In this document: piece by piece, positions 1 to 11,205 of the stretch
How the letters are laid out: the number at the start of each line of letters is the position of its first letter
Position numbering within the stretch: position 1 is the first letter of the stretch
Origin: Parietaria judaica
Taxonomy: Eukaryota > Streptophyta > Magnoliopsida > Rosales > Urticaceae
DNA: 64,000 nucleotides
Direction of reading: 5' to 3'
NCBI GenBank assembly: GCA_954871525.1
Contig: OX940863.1
Coordinates: 44,130,501 to 44,194,500 of the forward strand
The notes under the pieces: generated by a model
What the model was told of the DNA's origin: nothing
Database searches by the model: none
Seen by the model: the letters and a program-made list of their open reading frames with translations, nothing else
Position numbers and translations under genes: made by a program

Positions 1-1440
1 AAAGAACCCTAATAAAACTATATTTTAAACAAAAAAAGAACTTCCAAATTCTAAACAATGTGTAATTGTATCACATTTACTTATTTTAATCCCTAAATAG
101 CAAAGCACTATCTCGTAGTTTCTATATGAAGCCGTTAATGGGTTAAAATCTTTACCGAAAAGTGTTAAAAATTGGTTTTCTTGCGAGAGAAAATACGATC
201 CGTTCTAGACGAAATTTGAGTTGCTAGACCTTCGTCAGGGTGGTATTTTTATAAATTGGTTTAGTTTTGGCATTAAAAGTTTTTGGAGCTATCTTTAAAC
301 CCAGTTTCAACAATTAATGCGTGCTCCAAAAAAAACTGAGTCTTTTTCCCATTTTACGCGAAAGAACCCTAATTAAACGATATTTTAAACAAAAAATGAA
401 CTTCCAAATGCTAAAAAATGTGTAATTGTATCACATTTACTTATTTTAATCCCTAAATAGCAAAGCACTATCTCGTAGTTTCTATATGAAGCCGTTAATG
501 GGTTAAAATCTTTACCAAAAAGTGTTAAAAATTGGTTTTCTTGCGAGAGAAAATACGATCCGTTCTAGACGAAATTTGAGTTGCTAGACCTTCGTTAGGG
601 TGGTATTGTTATAAATTGGTTTAGTTTTGGCATTAAAAGTTTTTGGAGCTATCTTTAAACCCAGTTTCAACAATTAGTGCGTGCTCCAAAAAAAACCGAG
701 TCTTTTTCCCATTTTACGCGAAAGAACCCTAATAAAACTATATTTTAAACAAAAAATGAACTTCCAAATTCTAAACAATGTGTAATTGTATCACATTTAC
801 TTATTTTAATCCCTAAATAGCAAAGCACTATCTCGTAGTTTCTATATGAAGCCGTTAATGGGTTAAAATCTTTACCAAAAAGTGTTAAAAATTGGTTTTC
901 TTGCGAGAGAAAATACGATCCGTTGTAGACGAAATTTGAGTTGCTAGACCTTCGTCAGGGTGGTATTGTTATAAATTGGTTTAGTTTTCGCATTAAAAGT
1001 TTTTGGAGCTCTCTTTAAACCCAGTTTCAACAATTAATGCGTGCTCCAAAAAAAACTGAGTCTTTTTCCCATTTTACGCGAAAGAACCCTAATTAAACGA
1101 TATTTTAAACAAAAAATGAACTTCCAAATGCTAAACAATGTGTAATTGTAACACATTTACTTATTTTAATCCCTAAATAGCAAAGCACTATCTCGTAGTT
1201 TCTATATGAAGCCGTTAATGGGTTAAAATCTTTACCGAAAAGTGTTAAAAATTGGTTTTCTTGCGAGAACAAATACGATCCGTTCTTGACGAAATTTGAG
1301 TTGCTAGACTTTCGTTAGGGTGGTATTGTTATAAATTGGTTTAGTTTTGGCATTAAAAGTTTTTGGAGCTATCTTTAAACCCAGTTTCAACAATTAGTGC
1401 GTGCTCCAAAAAAAAACCGAGTCTTTTTCCCATTTTACGC

Positions 1441-4320
1441 GAAAGAACCCTAATAAAACTATATTTTAAACAAAAAATGGACTTCCAAATGCTAAAAAAT
1501 GTGTAATTGTATCACATTTACTTATTTTAATCCCTAAATAGCAAAGCACTATCTCGTAGTTTCTATATGAAGCCGGTAATGGGTTAAAATCTTTACCGAA
1601 AAGTGTTAAAAATTGGTTTTCTTGCGAGAGAAAATACAATCCGTTCTAGACAAAATTTGAGTTGCTAGACCTTCGTTAGGGTGGTATTGTTATAAATTGG
1701 TTTAGTTTTGGCATTAAAAGTTTTTGGAGCTATCTTTAAACCCTGTTTCAACAATTAGTGCGTGCTCCAAAAAAAACCGAGTATTTTTCCCATTTTACGC
1801 GAAAGAACCCTAATAAAACTATATTTTAAACAAAAAATGAACTTCCAAATGCTAAACAATGCGTAATTGTATGACATTTACTTATTTTAATCCCTAAATA
1901 GCAAAGCACTATCTCGTAGTTTCTATATGAAGCCGTTAATGGGTTAAAATCTTTACCGAAAAGTGTTAAAAATTGGTTTTCTTGCGAGAGAAAATACGAT
2001 CCGTTCTAGACGAAATTTGAGTTGCTAGACCTTCGTTAGGGTGGTATTGTTATAAATTGGTTTAGTTTTGGCATTAAAAGTTTTTGGAGCTATATTTAAA
2101 CCCAGTTTCAACAATTAGTGCGTGCTCCAAAAAAAACCGAGTCTTTTTCCCATTTTACGCGAAAGAACCCTAATAAAACTATATTTTAAACAAAAAATGA
2201 ACTTCCAAATTCTAAACAATGTGTAATTGTATCACATTTACTTATTTTAATCCCTAAATAGCAAAGCACTATCTCGTAGTTTCTATATGAAGCCGTTAAT
2301 GGGTTAAAATCTTTACCGAAAAATGTTAAAAATTGGTTTTCTTGCGAGAGAAAATACGATCCGTTCTAGACGAAATTTGAGTTGCTAGACCTTCGTCAGG
2401 GTGGTATTGTTATAAATTGGTTTAGTTTTGGCATTAAAAGTTTTTGGAGCTATCTTTAAACCCAGTTTCAACAATTAGTGCGTGCTCCAAAAAAAACCGA
2501 GTCTTTTTCCCATTTTACGCGAAAGAACCCTAATAAAACTATATTTTAAACAAAAAATGAACTTCCAAATGCTAAACAATGCGTAATTGTATCACATTTA
2601 CTTATTTTAATCCCTAAATAGCAAAGCACTATCTCGTAGTTTCTATATGAAGCCGTTAATGGGTTAAAATCTTTACCAAAAAGTGTTAAAAATTGGTTTT
2701 CTTGCGAGAGAAAATACGATCCGTTCTAGACGAAATTTGAGTTGCTAGACCTTCGTTAGGGTGGTATTGTTATAAATTGGTTTAGTTTTGGCATTAAAAG
2801 TTTTTGGAGCTATCTTTAAACCCAGTTTCAACAATTAGTGCGTGCTCCAAAAAAAACCGAGTCTTTTTCCCATTTTACGCGAAAGAACCCTAATAAAACT
2901 ATATTTTAAACAAAAAATGGACTTCCAAATGCTAAAAAATGTGTAATTGTATCACATTTACTTATTTTAATCCCTAAATAGCAAAGCACTATCTCGTAGT
3001 TTCTATATGAAGCCGTTAATGGGTTAAAATCTTTACCGAAAAGTGTTAAAAATTGGTTTTCTTGCGAGAGAAAATACAATCCGTTCTAGTCAAAATTTGA
3101 GTTGCTAGACCTTCGTTAGGGTGGTATTGTTATAAATTGGTTTAGTTTTGGCATTAAAAGTTTTTGGAGCTATCTTTAAACCCTGTTTCAACAATTAGTG
3201 CGTGCTCCAAAAAAAACCGAGTCTTTTTCCCATTTTACGCGAAAGAACCCTAATAAAACTATATTTTAAACAAAAAATGAACTTCCAAATGCTAAACAAT
3301 GCGTAATTGTATGACATTTACTTATTTTAATCCCTAAATAGCAAAGCACTATCTCGTAGTTTCTATATGAAGCCGTTAATGGGTTAAAATCTTTACCGAA
3401 AAGTGTTAAAAATTGGTTTTCTTGCGAGAGAAAATACGATCCGTTCTTGACGAAATTTGAGTTGCTAGACTTTCGTTAGGGTGGTATTGTTATAAATTGG
3501 TTTAGTTTTGGCATTAAAAGTTTTTGGAGCTATCTTTAAACCCTGTTTCAACAATTAGTGCGTGCTCCAAAAAAAACCGAGTCTTTTTCCCATTTTACGC
3601 GAAAGAACCCTAATAAAACTATATTTTAAACAAAAAATGAACTTCCAAATGCTAAACAATGCGTAATTGTATGACATTTACTTATTTTAATCCCTAAATA
3701 GCAAAGCACTATCTCGTAGTTTCTATATGAAGCCGTTAATGGGTTAAAATCTTTACCGAAAAGTGTTAAAAATTGGTTTTCTTGCGAGAGAAAATACGAT
3801 CCGTTCTTGACGAAATTTGAGTTGCTAGACTTTCGTTAGGGTGGTATTGTTATAAATTGGTTTAGTTTTGGCATTAAAAGTTTTTGGAGCTATCTTTAAA
3901 CCCTGTTTCAACAATTAGTGCGTGCTCCAAAAAAAACCGAGTCTTTTTCCCATTTTACGCGAAAGAACCCTAATAAAACTATATTTTAAACAAAAAATGA
4001 ACTTCCAAATGCTAAACAATGCGTAATTGTATGACATTTACTTATTTTAATCCCTAAATAGCAAAGCACTATCTCGTAGTTTCTATATGAAGCCGTTAAT
4101 GGGTTAAAATCTTTACCGAAAAGTGTTAAAAATTGGTTTTCTTGCGAGAGAAAATACGATCCGTTCTAGACGAAATTTGAGTTGCTAGACCTTCGTTAGG
4201 GTGGTATTGTTATAAATTGGTTTAGTTTTGGCATTAAAAGTTTTTGGAGCTATCTTTAAACCCAGTTTCAACAATTAGTGCGTGCTCCAAAAAAAACCGA
4301 GTCTTTTTCCCATTTTACGC
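1441..4320. repeat. Four-monomer higher-order repeat (~1,440 bp) with local expansion
   Basis: Monomers beginning at 1441 and 2881 share rare variants: ATGGACTTCC, GCTAAAAAATG, TACAATCCGTTC, CAAAATTTGAG and CCCTGTTTC. Each is followed by a monomer with the variant GCGTAATTGTATGAC. The spacing is 1,440 bp, or four monomers. The second unit is expanded, because the GCGTAATTGTATGAC type appears three times in a row (3241, 3601, 3961). The third of these is a hybrid that reverts to CCGTTCTAGA and CCCAG in its second half. Confidence 0.7.
3241..3960. repeat. Two adjacent satellite monomers identical over 360 bp
   Basis: Line-by-line comparison of 3241-3600 with 3601-3960 shows no difference, including the private variants GCGTAATTGTATGAC, CCGTTCTTGACG and CCCTGTTTC. 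Neighbouring monomers differ from each other at several sites, so this pair looks like a very recent single-monomer duplication. Confidence 0.9.
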
Positions 4321-5877
4321 GAAAGAACCCTAATAAAACTATATTTTAAACAAAAAATGAACTTCCAAATTCTAAACAATGTGTAATTGTATCACATTTA
4401 CTTATTTTAATCCCTAAATAGCAAAGCACTATCTCGTAGTTTCTATATGAAGCCGTTAATGGGTTAAAATCTTTACCGAAAAGTGTTAAAAATTGGTTTT
4501 CTTGCGAGAGAAAATACGATCCGTTCTAGACGAAATTTGAGTTGCTAGACCTTCGTCAGGGTGGTATTGTTATAAATTGGTTTAGTTTTGGCATTAAAAG
4601 TTTTTGGAGCTCTCTTTAAACCCAGTTTCAACAATTAATGCGTGCTCCAAAAAAAACTGAGTCTTTTTCCCATTTTACGCGAAAGAACCCTAATTAAACG
4701 ATATTTTAAACAAAAAATGAACTTCCAAATGCTAAACAATGAGTAATTGTATCACATTTACTTATTTTAATCCCTAAATAGCAAAGCACTATCTCGTAGT
4801 TTCTATATGAAGCCGTTAATGAGTTAAAATCTTTACCGAAAAGTGTTAAAAATTGGTTTTCTTGCGAGAGCAAATACGATCCGTTCTTGACAAAATTTGA
4901 GTTGCTAGACTTTCGTTAGGGTGGTATTGTTGTAAATTGGTTTAGTTTTGGCATTAAATTTTTTTGAAGCTCTCTTTAAACCCAGTTTCAACAATTAATG
5001 CGTGCTCCAAAAAAAACTGAGTCTTTTTCCCATTTTACGCGAAAGAACCCTTATTAAACGAATTTTTAAACAAAAATTGAACTTCCTAATGCTAAATAAT
5101 GTGTAATTGTATCACATTTACTTATTTTAATCCCTAAATAGCGAAGAACTATCTCGTAGTTTCTATATGAAGCCGTTAATGGGTTAAAATCTTTACTGAA
5201 AACTGTTGAAAATTGGTTTTCTTGCGAGAGCAAATACGATCCGTTCTTGACAAAATTTGAGTTGCTAGACTTTCGTTAGGGCGGTATTGTTATAAATTGG
5301 TTTAGTTTTGGCATTAAATTTTTTTGGAGCTCTCTTTAAACCCAGTTTCAACAATTAATGCGTGCTCCAAAAAAAAACTGAGTCTTTTTTCCATTTTACG
5401 CGAAAGAACCCTAATTAAACAATATTTTAAACAAAAATGGAACTTCCAAATGCTAAATAATGTGTAATTGTATCACATTTACTTATTTTAATACCTAAAT
5501 AGCGAAGCACTATCTCGTAGTTTCTATATGAAGCCGTTAATGGGTTAAAATCTTTACCGAAAAGTGTTAAAAATTGGTTTTCTTGCGAGAGCAAATACGA
5601 TCCGTTCTTGACGAAATTTGAGTTGCTAGACTTTTGTTAGGGTGGTATTGTTATAAATTGGTTTATTTTTGGCATTAAATTTTTTTAGAGCTCTCTTTAA
5701 ACCCAGTTTCAACAATTAATGCGTGCTCCAAAAAAAAACTGAGTCTTTTTTCCATTTTACACGAAAGAACCCTAATTAAACGATATTTTAAACAAAACAT
5801 TAACTTCCAAAAGCAAAATAATGTGCATTTGTATCACATTTACTTATTTTAATCCCTAAATAGCGAAGCACTATCTC

Positions 5878-5882
5878 GTAGT
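5878..5882. repeat. Target-site duplication GTAGT (left copy)
   Basis: GTAGT immediately precedes the TGATGATG terminus of the left LTR and recurs directly after the right LTR at 23189-23193. Joining the flanks at the duplication restores the normal satellite string CTCGTAGTTTCTATATG. Confidence 0.95.
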
Positions 5883-6868
5883 TGATGATGTGTTTTCGCA
5901 CACCAACAGTCGCGTGAATTGTGAATGGGATTTCGATTTGATATTGCTGAATTTTGTGGATTCTGACCTCCGCGTCGTCAATACTTTAGACGGTGACAAA
6001 AAACAAAGATGAAAAGAATAAGATTAGAACACCGAGGTTTTTTAGAGAGGTTCGTCCCAATGCGGTAGTTGACTACGTCCTCTGTACGTTTATTGCTTTT
6101 TGAAAGGCGATCAACCGAAACCACAAGCCAATTTCTGGTAGATCTAAAGTAAAAGATGAAAAGCTCTGGAAAATACAAATCTCTTTATTCTCTCAGAGTC
6201 AATGCTTGCGTGTGTATGATGAGGTCGTCTTCTTGGTTTTATAGGCTCCTAGTTTCTGCCCGTTGAGAGTGTACGTTGATGATGGCTTCGAGTTCGGAGC
6301 TTGGTTTACTGTCGAGCTGACACGTAGCCCACGTTCTGAGAGATTTGCGTAGTGGTGGACTTTGACTTGTCGTCGTAGGATTTGAATTTAGATCGTGGAG
6401 ATTTTCCTGGTCGGGGCTTGAGGGTTTGAATTGAGGTGGTTGACTTGGTCTGCCCGTGTTCGGATGTTTCGCATGCTTCTGCTCGGATCCCTTTGTCGAC
6501 AATCTCTGCCCGGGATGAGCTTTTGGGTTCTTCAGGTCGGTTAATTTGTTTGATGTTCGGATTTTGATAAGTATTGGTTGACTTGAAGTAGGATCTTCGA
6601 GTTCAGCTCGGGGTTTCTTTCCTCGGAAGGCTTTGCTCGGATTCCTTTTAGGCATTCTCTGCTCGTGGTGAACTTCTTTCCTCGTGGGTTCTTTGGTTCT
6701 GTTCGGACCAAAACATGGTCAAATGTTCATTTGGGCCTCTGGGCTTCGTGGTTTATAAGCCCATTTTGCATAAATATTCAATTATATTCATGACTTAATT
6801 AATTTGAACCATTAATTTAATTAATGATCTCATAATTCCTATTTAAGGAACGAATTTGGACATCAACA
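5883..6868 (-). repeat. 3' LTR of outer Tat element (986 bp)
   Basis: It begins (+ coordinates) TGATGATGTG and ends CATCAACA, the TG...CA ends expected of an LTR. It aligns gap-free with 22203-23188. In the sense (minus) orientation a TATAAAA box lies at 6243-6237 and an AATAAA signal about 50 nt further on (6190-6185), so R and the poly(A) site are expected around 6,185-6,210. Minus-strand ORFs of 66 and 138 codons inside it are spurious, because they lie entirely within the LTR and are not conserved with the other copy. Confidence 0.96.
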
Positions 6869-6883
6869 GATAGCCCCCTACTA
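6869..6883 (-). other. Polypurine tract of outer Tat element
   Basis: Directly inside the 3' LTR the minus strand reads TAGTAGGGGGCTATC followed by the LTR start. The AGGGGG core next to the 3' LTR is the expected plus-strand DNA primer of a Tat-type element. Confidence 0.75.
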
Positions 6884-7679
6884 TAAAAAATATGAAATAT
6901 TATTTATAGTATAAATTTGACAAAATCATGTAAACATTCGTGATGAAAATTAATTAAATTCACGGAGTCAGATATTTTGTGACTTTTGCCGCAAAAATAA
7001 ATTAATTTAGGGACACTAGAATTGTTTTCATGATAATATCTTATTCTTCAAGGGTTGGGGTGCAATTTCTTTTAAATTTGAAATGATTTCGAACTTTTTT
7101 GGAGGGAGCAGTTACGACACGTGTCGATTTGCTCGAGATTAGAAGAAGAGGATAAGCTCTTCGACTTCTACTGACTCGGTCACCTCATCATTACGCTGAC
7201 GTGTCATGATCTGGGAATTGATTCCAGTCGTTGGATGGTTTCGGCGCGAGAATCGAGGGAACCCTAGCCTTGCGATTCGGGTCGAATTTCGATTATAAAA
7301 ACACTTAAAAAGTGTTTCTTTGCAGAAGTCCAATCAGCCTTTAAAACTCTGCTCGGTTGTGTCGCTTCAAATTCCAGGTAACTGTTCCTCTTCCTTTTTA
7401 AGTCTCTCCCTCTTTTTTTTTTTTACTTTCGCATTCGTGACGAGAGAGAAGCTTTTTTCTCCGCCATTGTCGTTCTGCAACCTCGAGCAATATTGTCCTA
7501 GGGTCTCCATGTTTTTCTTCTTTTCCTGTATTTCCTTTCCTGGGTTCTAGGATTCGTTGTTATTTTTCGACCGGGACTAGGTGTTTTTTGGGTTTGAGAT
7601 TGTGTGGTGATTTGGGTTTGACTTTTTATGGGTTTCTGGGTATATGAGTTCAAGCCCCTTTTTTTTTTTTATAAAAAAA
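6884..7679 (+). promoter_or_regulatory. Upstream region and candidate promoter of the antisense gene
   Basis: This 0.8-kb gap between the PPT and the antisense gene contains + strand promoter-like signals. There is a palindromic G-box GACACGTGTC at 7116-7125, a second ACGT-core site TGACGTGTCA at 7197-7206, and a TATAAAA box at 7294-7300. Transcription would then start near 7,325-7,330. A possible 5' UTR intron has the donor CAG|GTAACT at 7378 and a pyrimidine-rich body ending TTCTAG at 7550. The sequence just before the ATG is T-rich then A-rich. ACGT-core sites are bZIP targets in plants; actual promoter activity here is inference. Confidence 0.5.
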
Positions 7680-8256
7680 ATGGCTGATGGCAAGAAGAGT
7701 AAGGCTAAGGGTTCGGTTTTGGTTTCGGAATTCCTTCAGACTGATTCTCCTAGGTCTAGGCTGAGGGAAGTGGATATTCCTTGACTCAGGTCGGAGTATG
7801 GTATTCCAGAGTCTGTCCCTCTTCGGGTTCCAGATTTTGATGAATTTGCGGACTCGATCAAAGATGACTGGGTTTGTATTTATGAGAGGTATTTTCAGGA
7901 TTGTGGGTTGAGATTTCCGATTCCTAAGCCTATTCTTAGGTACGTGAACCAGTTAGATATTTCTTTGGCTCAGTTGAGTCCGAATTGCTATAGGATTTTG
8001 CATGCTTATCTGGTTAGATGTAGGGAGGAAAGTTGTAATTTCTCGCTGTTCGACATGCTTGAAGTTTTTTCGGTCAAGAAAAATTCTAGGGCTGAGGGTA
8101 GGTTTTACATTTCGGTCAAAGGTCATAAGGGTGATTTTATTAGAGGCATCCCGAACAAGGATGATGGATGGCAGGACATATATTTCTTTTTTAAGCCTTG
8201 CTCGGGGTCCTTTGGTACTTGGGATTCCTATGTGAATAAATGGGCTCATAGTATTG

Positions 8257-8335
8257 GTAATCTTCTTCTGTCTTTTGCTCGGGTTTAAATCTTGTTCGCT
8301 TCCTTTTTCTGATATTTGCTCGTTGTGTTTTTCAG
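8257..8335 (+). other. Intron 1 of antisense gene (79 bp)
   Basis: Donor TTG|GTAATC at 8257 and acceptor TTTTTCAG ending at 8335, with a T-rich interior. Splicing is phase 1 and avoids the in-frame TAA at 8286-8288. It joins the Transposase_28-like exon to the frame reading DRKGKKTRSKPLGEDW. Confidence 0.7.
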
Positions 8336-8533
8336 ATCGGAAAGGAAAGAAGACAAGGTCGAAGCCTCTTGGGGAGGACTGGATTGCTAAGAACGAGGTT
8401 CTGTTCCCTGAAGGTGGTATTGAGTGGAAGGCTCTTACCGAGGAGAGATTTATTGCTTCTGGGGTTTGGCATCCTGGGCCCAGTTGCACCTTTGTTGAAT
8501 ACGATCAAGGCTCAAGCAGTTCCGAGGAAGAAG

Positions 8534-8592
8534 GTAGATTTCTAAACTGCTTATTATTTTCTGAATATTTACTAATAGGTTCTGCTCGTCAG
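8534..8592 (+). other. Intron 2 of antisense gene (59 bp)
   Basis: Donor GAAG|GTAGAT at 8534 and acceptor CTCGTCAG ending at 8592, phase 1. The body TTATTATTTTCTGAATATTT is T-rich. At 59 bp it is near the lower limit for plant introns. An alternative AG lies at about 8577-8578. Confidence 0.6.
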
Positions 8593-9534
8593 ATATGACT
8601 GGCGAGCTCAACTACCGAGAATTGAGGGCTCAGCGAGCGGCTGCCAAGGTTGCTGTGTCCGGAAAGGGGAAGGAGAAAACCACTCAGGTGGTCGGAAAGG
8701 TTCCTGATCGGGCCAAAGTGGTCCCGGGAAAAGGGAAAGAGAAAGTTACTCATGTGACCGAGAAGGTTTCTGCTCGGCCCGAGGTGGCCAAAGGAGTGAA
8801 GAAAATCTCCGACAAAGCTCGGGGGGTTCCTAAGGAGGGGGACCCAGGGGTCAGTTCCTACTCTGCCCGCAGGGGAAACCGGGGCAACTCTTAGCCCGAA
8901 GGTTGCGTCGGAGCAAGTCCTGGAGGGGACTGTTCTTTCGGCAGCAGAACAAGAAGCCGCCCGAGCTGTCGCAGAGAGGGAGTTCGTCGAGATTTCTGAC
9001 GAAGAGCCGATTCTGGAGCCGACCAAAGTTTCTGAATCCCTGCCCGATCTTGGGCTCGCACCGGCCGAGGTCGCGAGCCCGCAGAGCCAGGGTAAACGAA
9101 TTCGCTCTGCTGAGGAGGATGTGGCTCGTAAAAAGTCGAAGGGAGATGATCTTCGAGGTGAAACTACGACCAAAACTTTTTCCGAGGTGCTTCAATCTAG
9201 CAGCACCAAACCTCCACCTCAAGGTTCGGGGAAGAGAGTTGTTCACAAGAAGACGGCTGGTCGCGACCGGGTCTTGCTCGGGAACATCTCTGATCGGCGC
9301 ACGTAGAGAGCTGGTCGCGAGATTCAGCCCGCCCGACCAGAGAGTTTAGACCTTCACCCTCAGGTTAAGGGGGTCGCCAAGGTCGCCTGGTACGGTGAGA
9401 AGGGTCTTCATGAGGCTCCCAAGGTAGCTAGGAACTTGATGAAGCAACTGACGAGCGGGGGAATTTCTCCCGTGAGGGATGAAGATGTTTCTCAGCCTCG
9501 GGCATACAATGCTTTCGCTGTTATGCATGCCAAG

Positions 9535-9612
9535 GTAAATGAGGTACTTATATCACGCTTTTCCTTCTGTTGCGCGCGCCTTTTTCTATATATTTTCTGT
9601 TTTTGTTGGCAG
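9535..9612 (+). other. Intron 3 of antisense gene (78 bp, frame-neutral)
   Basis: Donor CAAG|GTAAAT at 9535 and acceptor TTGGCAG ending at 9612, phase 0, with a strongly T-rich body. Its length is a multiple of three and it has no in-frame stop, so retention would add 26 hydrophobic, Cys/Phe-rich residues instead of truncating the protein. Confidence 0.65.
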
Positions 9613-10848
9613 CTCGGAGCATATGCCAACGAGATGGTTCTCAGATATGAGGACGCGCTCAGAGAGCTTAAGGAGAGGCTGTCCGTGGCCGAAGGGGATG
9701 GGATCAAGTCTGATCTGGCCGAGAAAGAAAAAGAGCTAGCTCGGGTGAATGCCGAGCTAGAAAAGAGTCCTGGGCAGCTGGCGCTGAGGAGCAAAGAGAT
9801 CCTCGAATTGAAGCGCTTGGTCGGAGTGAGGGACCAGAAGATTAAAGCCTTGGAGATTACCGAAGTAGACCTTCGGGAGAAGCTGGTCAATGCTTCCGCT
9901 ATGGTCTCCGAGACCCAGACGGCCGAGAAGACGGCTCTTACACTTCTCGCCACCTCTGATGCTGCGTTGGGCCGAGCTAGGAACAGCATGAGGGAACTTC
10001 ACGAAGAGATGATCGCATTGAAAGTTGATCATTCTTACATCCAGGACAAGCTGACCGCGGCTCGGGCAGAGGCAGCTGCTGAGAAGGAGGCCACCAAGGC
10101 TGCTCGGTGCAAGTATCGCAAGCGCGTGCAGCAAAGAGACGCGGTGATTGCTCACCACGAGAAAATTGCGCACGATACCAAGATCCTTAATCAGGTTGAG
10201 GGCAACGCGGCTATCATTGGTGAGATACTCGAGGGTAAACTCACCGACTTTTCGGGCGAACTGGAAATTCTCACGGAGGATAAGTCTACGTATGAAGACC
10301 TCCTGGCCGGGCAACCGGCACCCGTGGTGGACTCTCCAGCTCTCTCTCCCGAGTTCGACCTGACCGAGGGTGCTGGTCTTGCAGATCCCGAGCCGAGCTT
10401 AAACGCAGCGATCCTCCCTGAAGAGAATGCCTCTACTGTTCCGACCTTGAGTGGGCCAACCCAAATCGAGCTTGAGGTTACCCCTTCTGTAGGCGACCCC
10501 ATTCCGACCGAGCTAAATCCATCCGAGCCGAGTGTACATCTCCCGACCCCGAAGAGCGCGACCGAGCTGAAACCGACCCAGCCGACCCAGCAAGTGGAGA
10601 CCTCTTCCGACGCTGCCTAGAGAAGGTGGCCATCTCTGAGCTTGTTGCTCCTTTTTCCCTTTTATTTTTGCATATTGAACATCGTTTCTGCCCGTGGTTA
10701 GGGCCTTATTTCGGGCAGGTTATGGGACCTGAACCCCTTTTTTTTCTTTGTAACTCTTTCGTTATTTTGCAAGCACTCTGCCCGTGGTTAGGGCCTTTTA
10801 TAATAATCTGATCCTTTTTTGCGAAAATTGTCCTGAATAATAAGTTGC

Positions 10849-10851
<3 letters not shown>

Positions 10852-10883
<32 letters not shown>
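10852..10883. repeat. (AT)n microsatellite
   Basis: About 31 bp of uninterrupted alternating AT, flanked by AGTTGCTAC and TATTATACTT. Confidence 0.95.
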
Positions 10884-10887
<4 letters not shown>

Positions 10888-11205
10888 CTTAGCAGCCTTT
10901 TGTAAACGTTGTGAATAATATTCCGATGCTTCTACTTTATGAAGCTTTTGATCGGAGTATTCGATCAGGATATTTTTGTCAATTTTCAGATCGGATATTC
11001 CGATTCTATTACACGTGTTAGGAAAAAAGAGGTTTGATACGATCTAGCTTATACGAGCTCAAGAATAGCTAATAATGGAATAGGATTCGTAGTACCTTGG
11101 GGAGTAGATGCTTGTTTGTTCGGTACCATTCTTCGAGCAGTTTTGTAGCAAGCTTCCGAGGCCGAGCTAGGTGCGGGAATTTTTAAAGAAGATTTGATAG
11201 GGTTA

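Larger units (their letters stand above)
1..5882. repeat. Satellite array, left arm (~360-bp monomer)
   Basis: About 16 head-to-tail copies of an AT-rich monomer. The landmark AAAGAACCCTAAT recurs at 1, 361, 721, 1081, 1442, 1802 and so on, almost exactly every 360 bp. Other fixed landmarks are ATCTCGTAGTTTCTATATG and a run of A after GTGCTCC. Most monomers from 1 to about 4,700 carry GAGAGAAAAT and CCGTTCTAGA. From about 4,700 to 5,882 they switch to GAGAGCAAAT and CCGTTCTTGA, the form typical of the right arm. The array is cut inside the CTCGTAGTTTC landmark by the retrotransposon. No coding function is supported. Confidence 0.98.
7680..10620 (+). pseudogene. Antisense extra gene of Tat element (Transposase_28-like + coiled coil), broken
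   Basis: A multi-exon gene remnant opposite to gag-pol. My model has exons 7680-8256, 8336-8533, 8593-9534 and 9613-10620. The introns are short, GT-AG and phase-compatible. Exon 1 (residues ~40-190) holds LRFPIPKPILRYVNQLD, then LAQLSPNCYRILHAYLVRC and WQDIYFFF, the pattern of the Pfam family 'putative gypsy type transposon' (Transposase_28). Exon 3 is Lys/Ala-rich. Exon 4 is a long Glu/Lys/Ala coiled coil, then a Pro/Glu/Ser/Thr tail ending at TAG 10618. Lesions are TGA at 7782-7784 (codon 35), a +1 frameshift near 8820-8870 and TAG at 9304-9306; removing them gives one continuous frame. Antisense ORFs of this kind are known in Tat elements such as Grande and Retand. Their function is unknown to me, and Gag-like or DNA-binding roles would be guesses. 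Confidence 0.75.

Noticed and set aside
1..5882. CRISPR array
   Set aside because: The repeats are contiguous 360-bp monomers with no spacers, and the window is plant DNA.
5978..6655. Minus-strand ORFs of 66 and 138 codons
   Set aside because: They lie wholly inside the 3' LTR. The 138-codon one is shortened to 87 in the other LTR by ordinary LTR differences.
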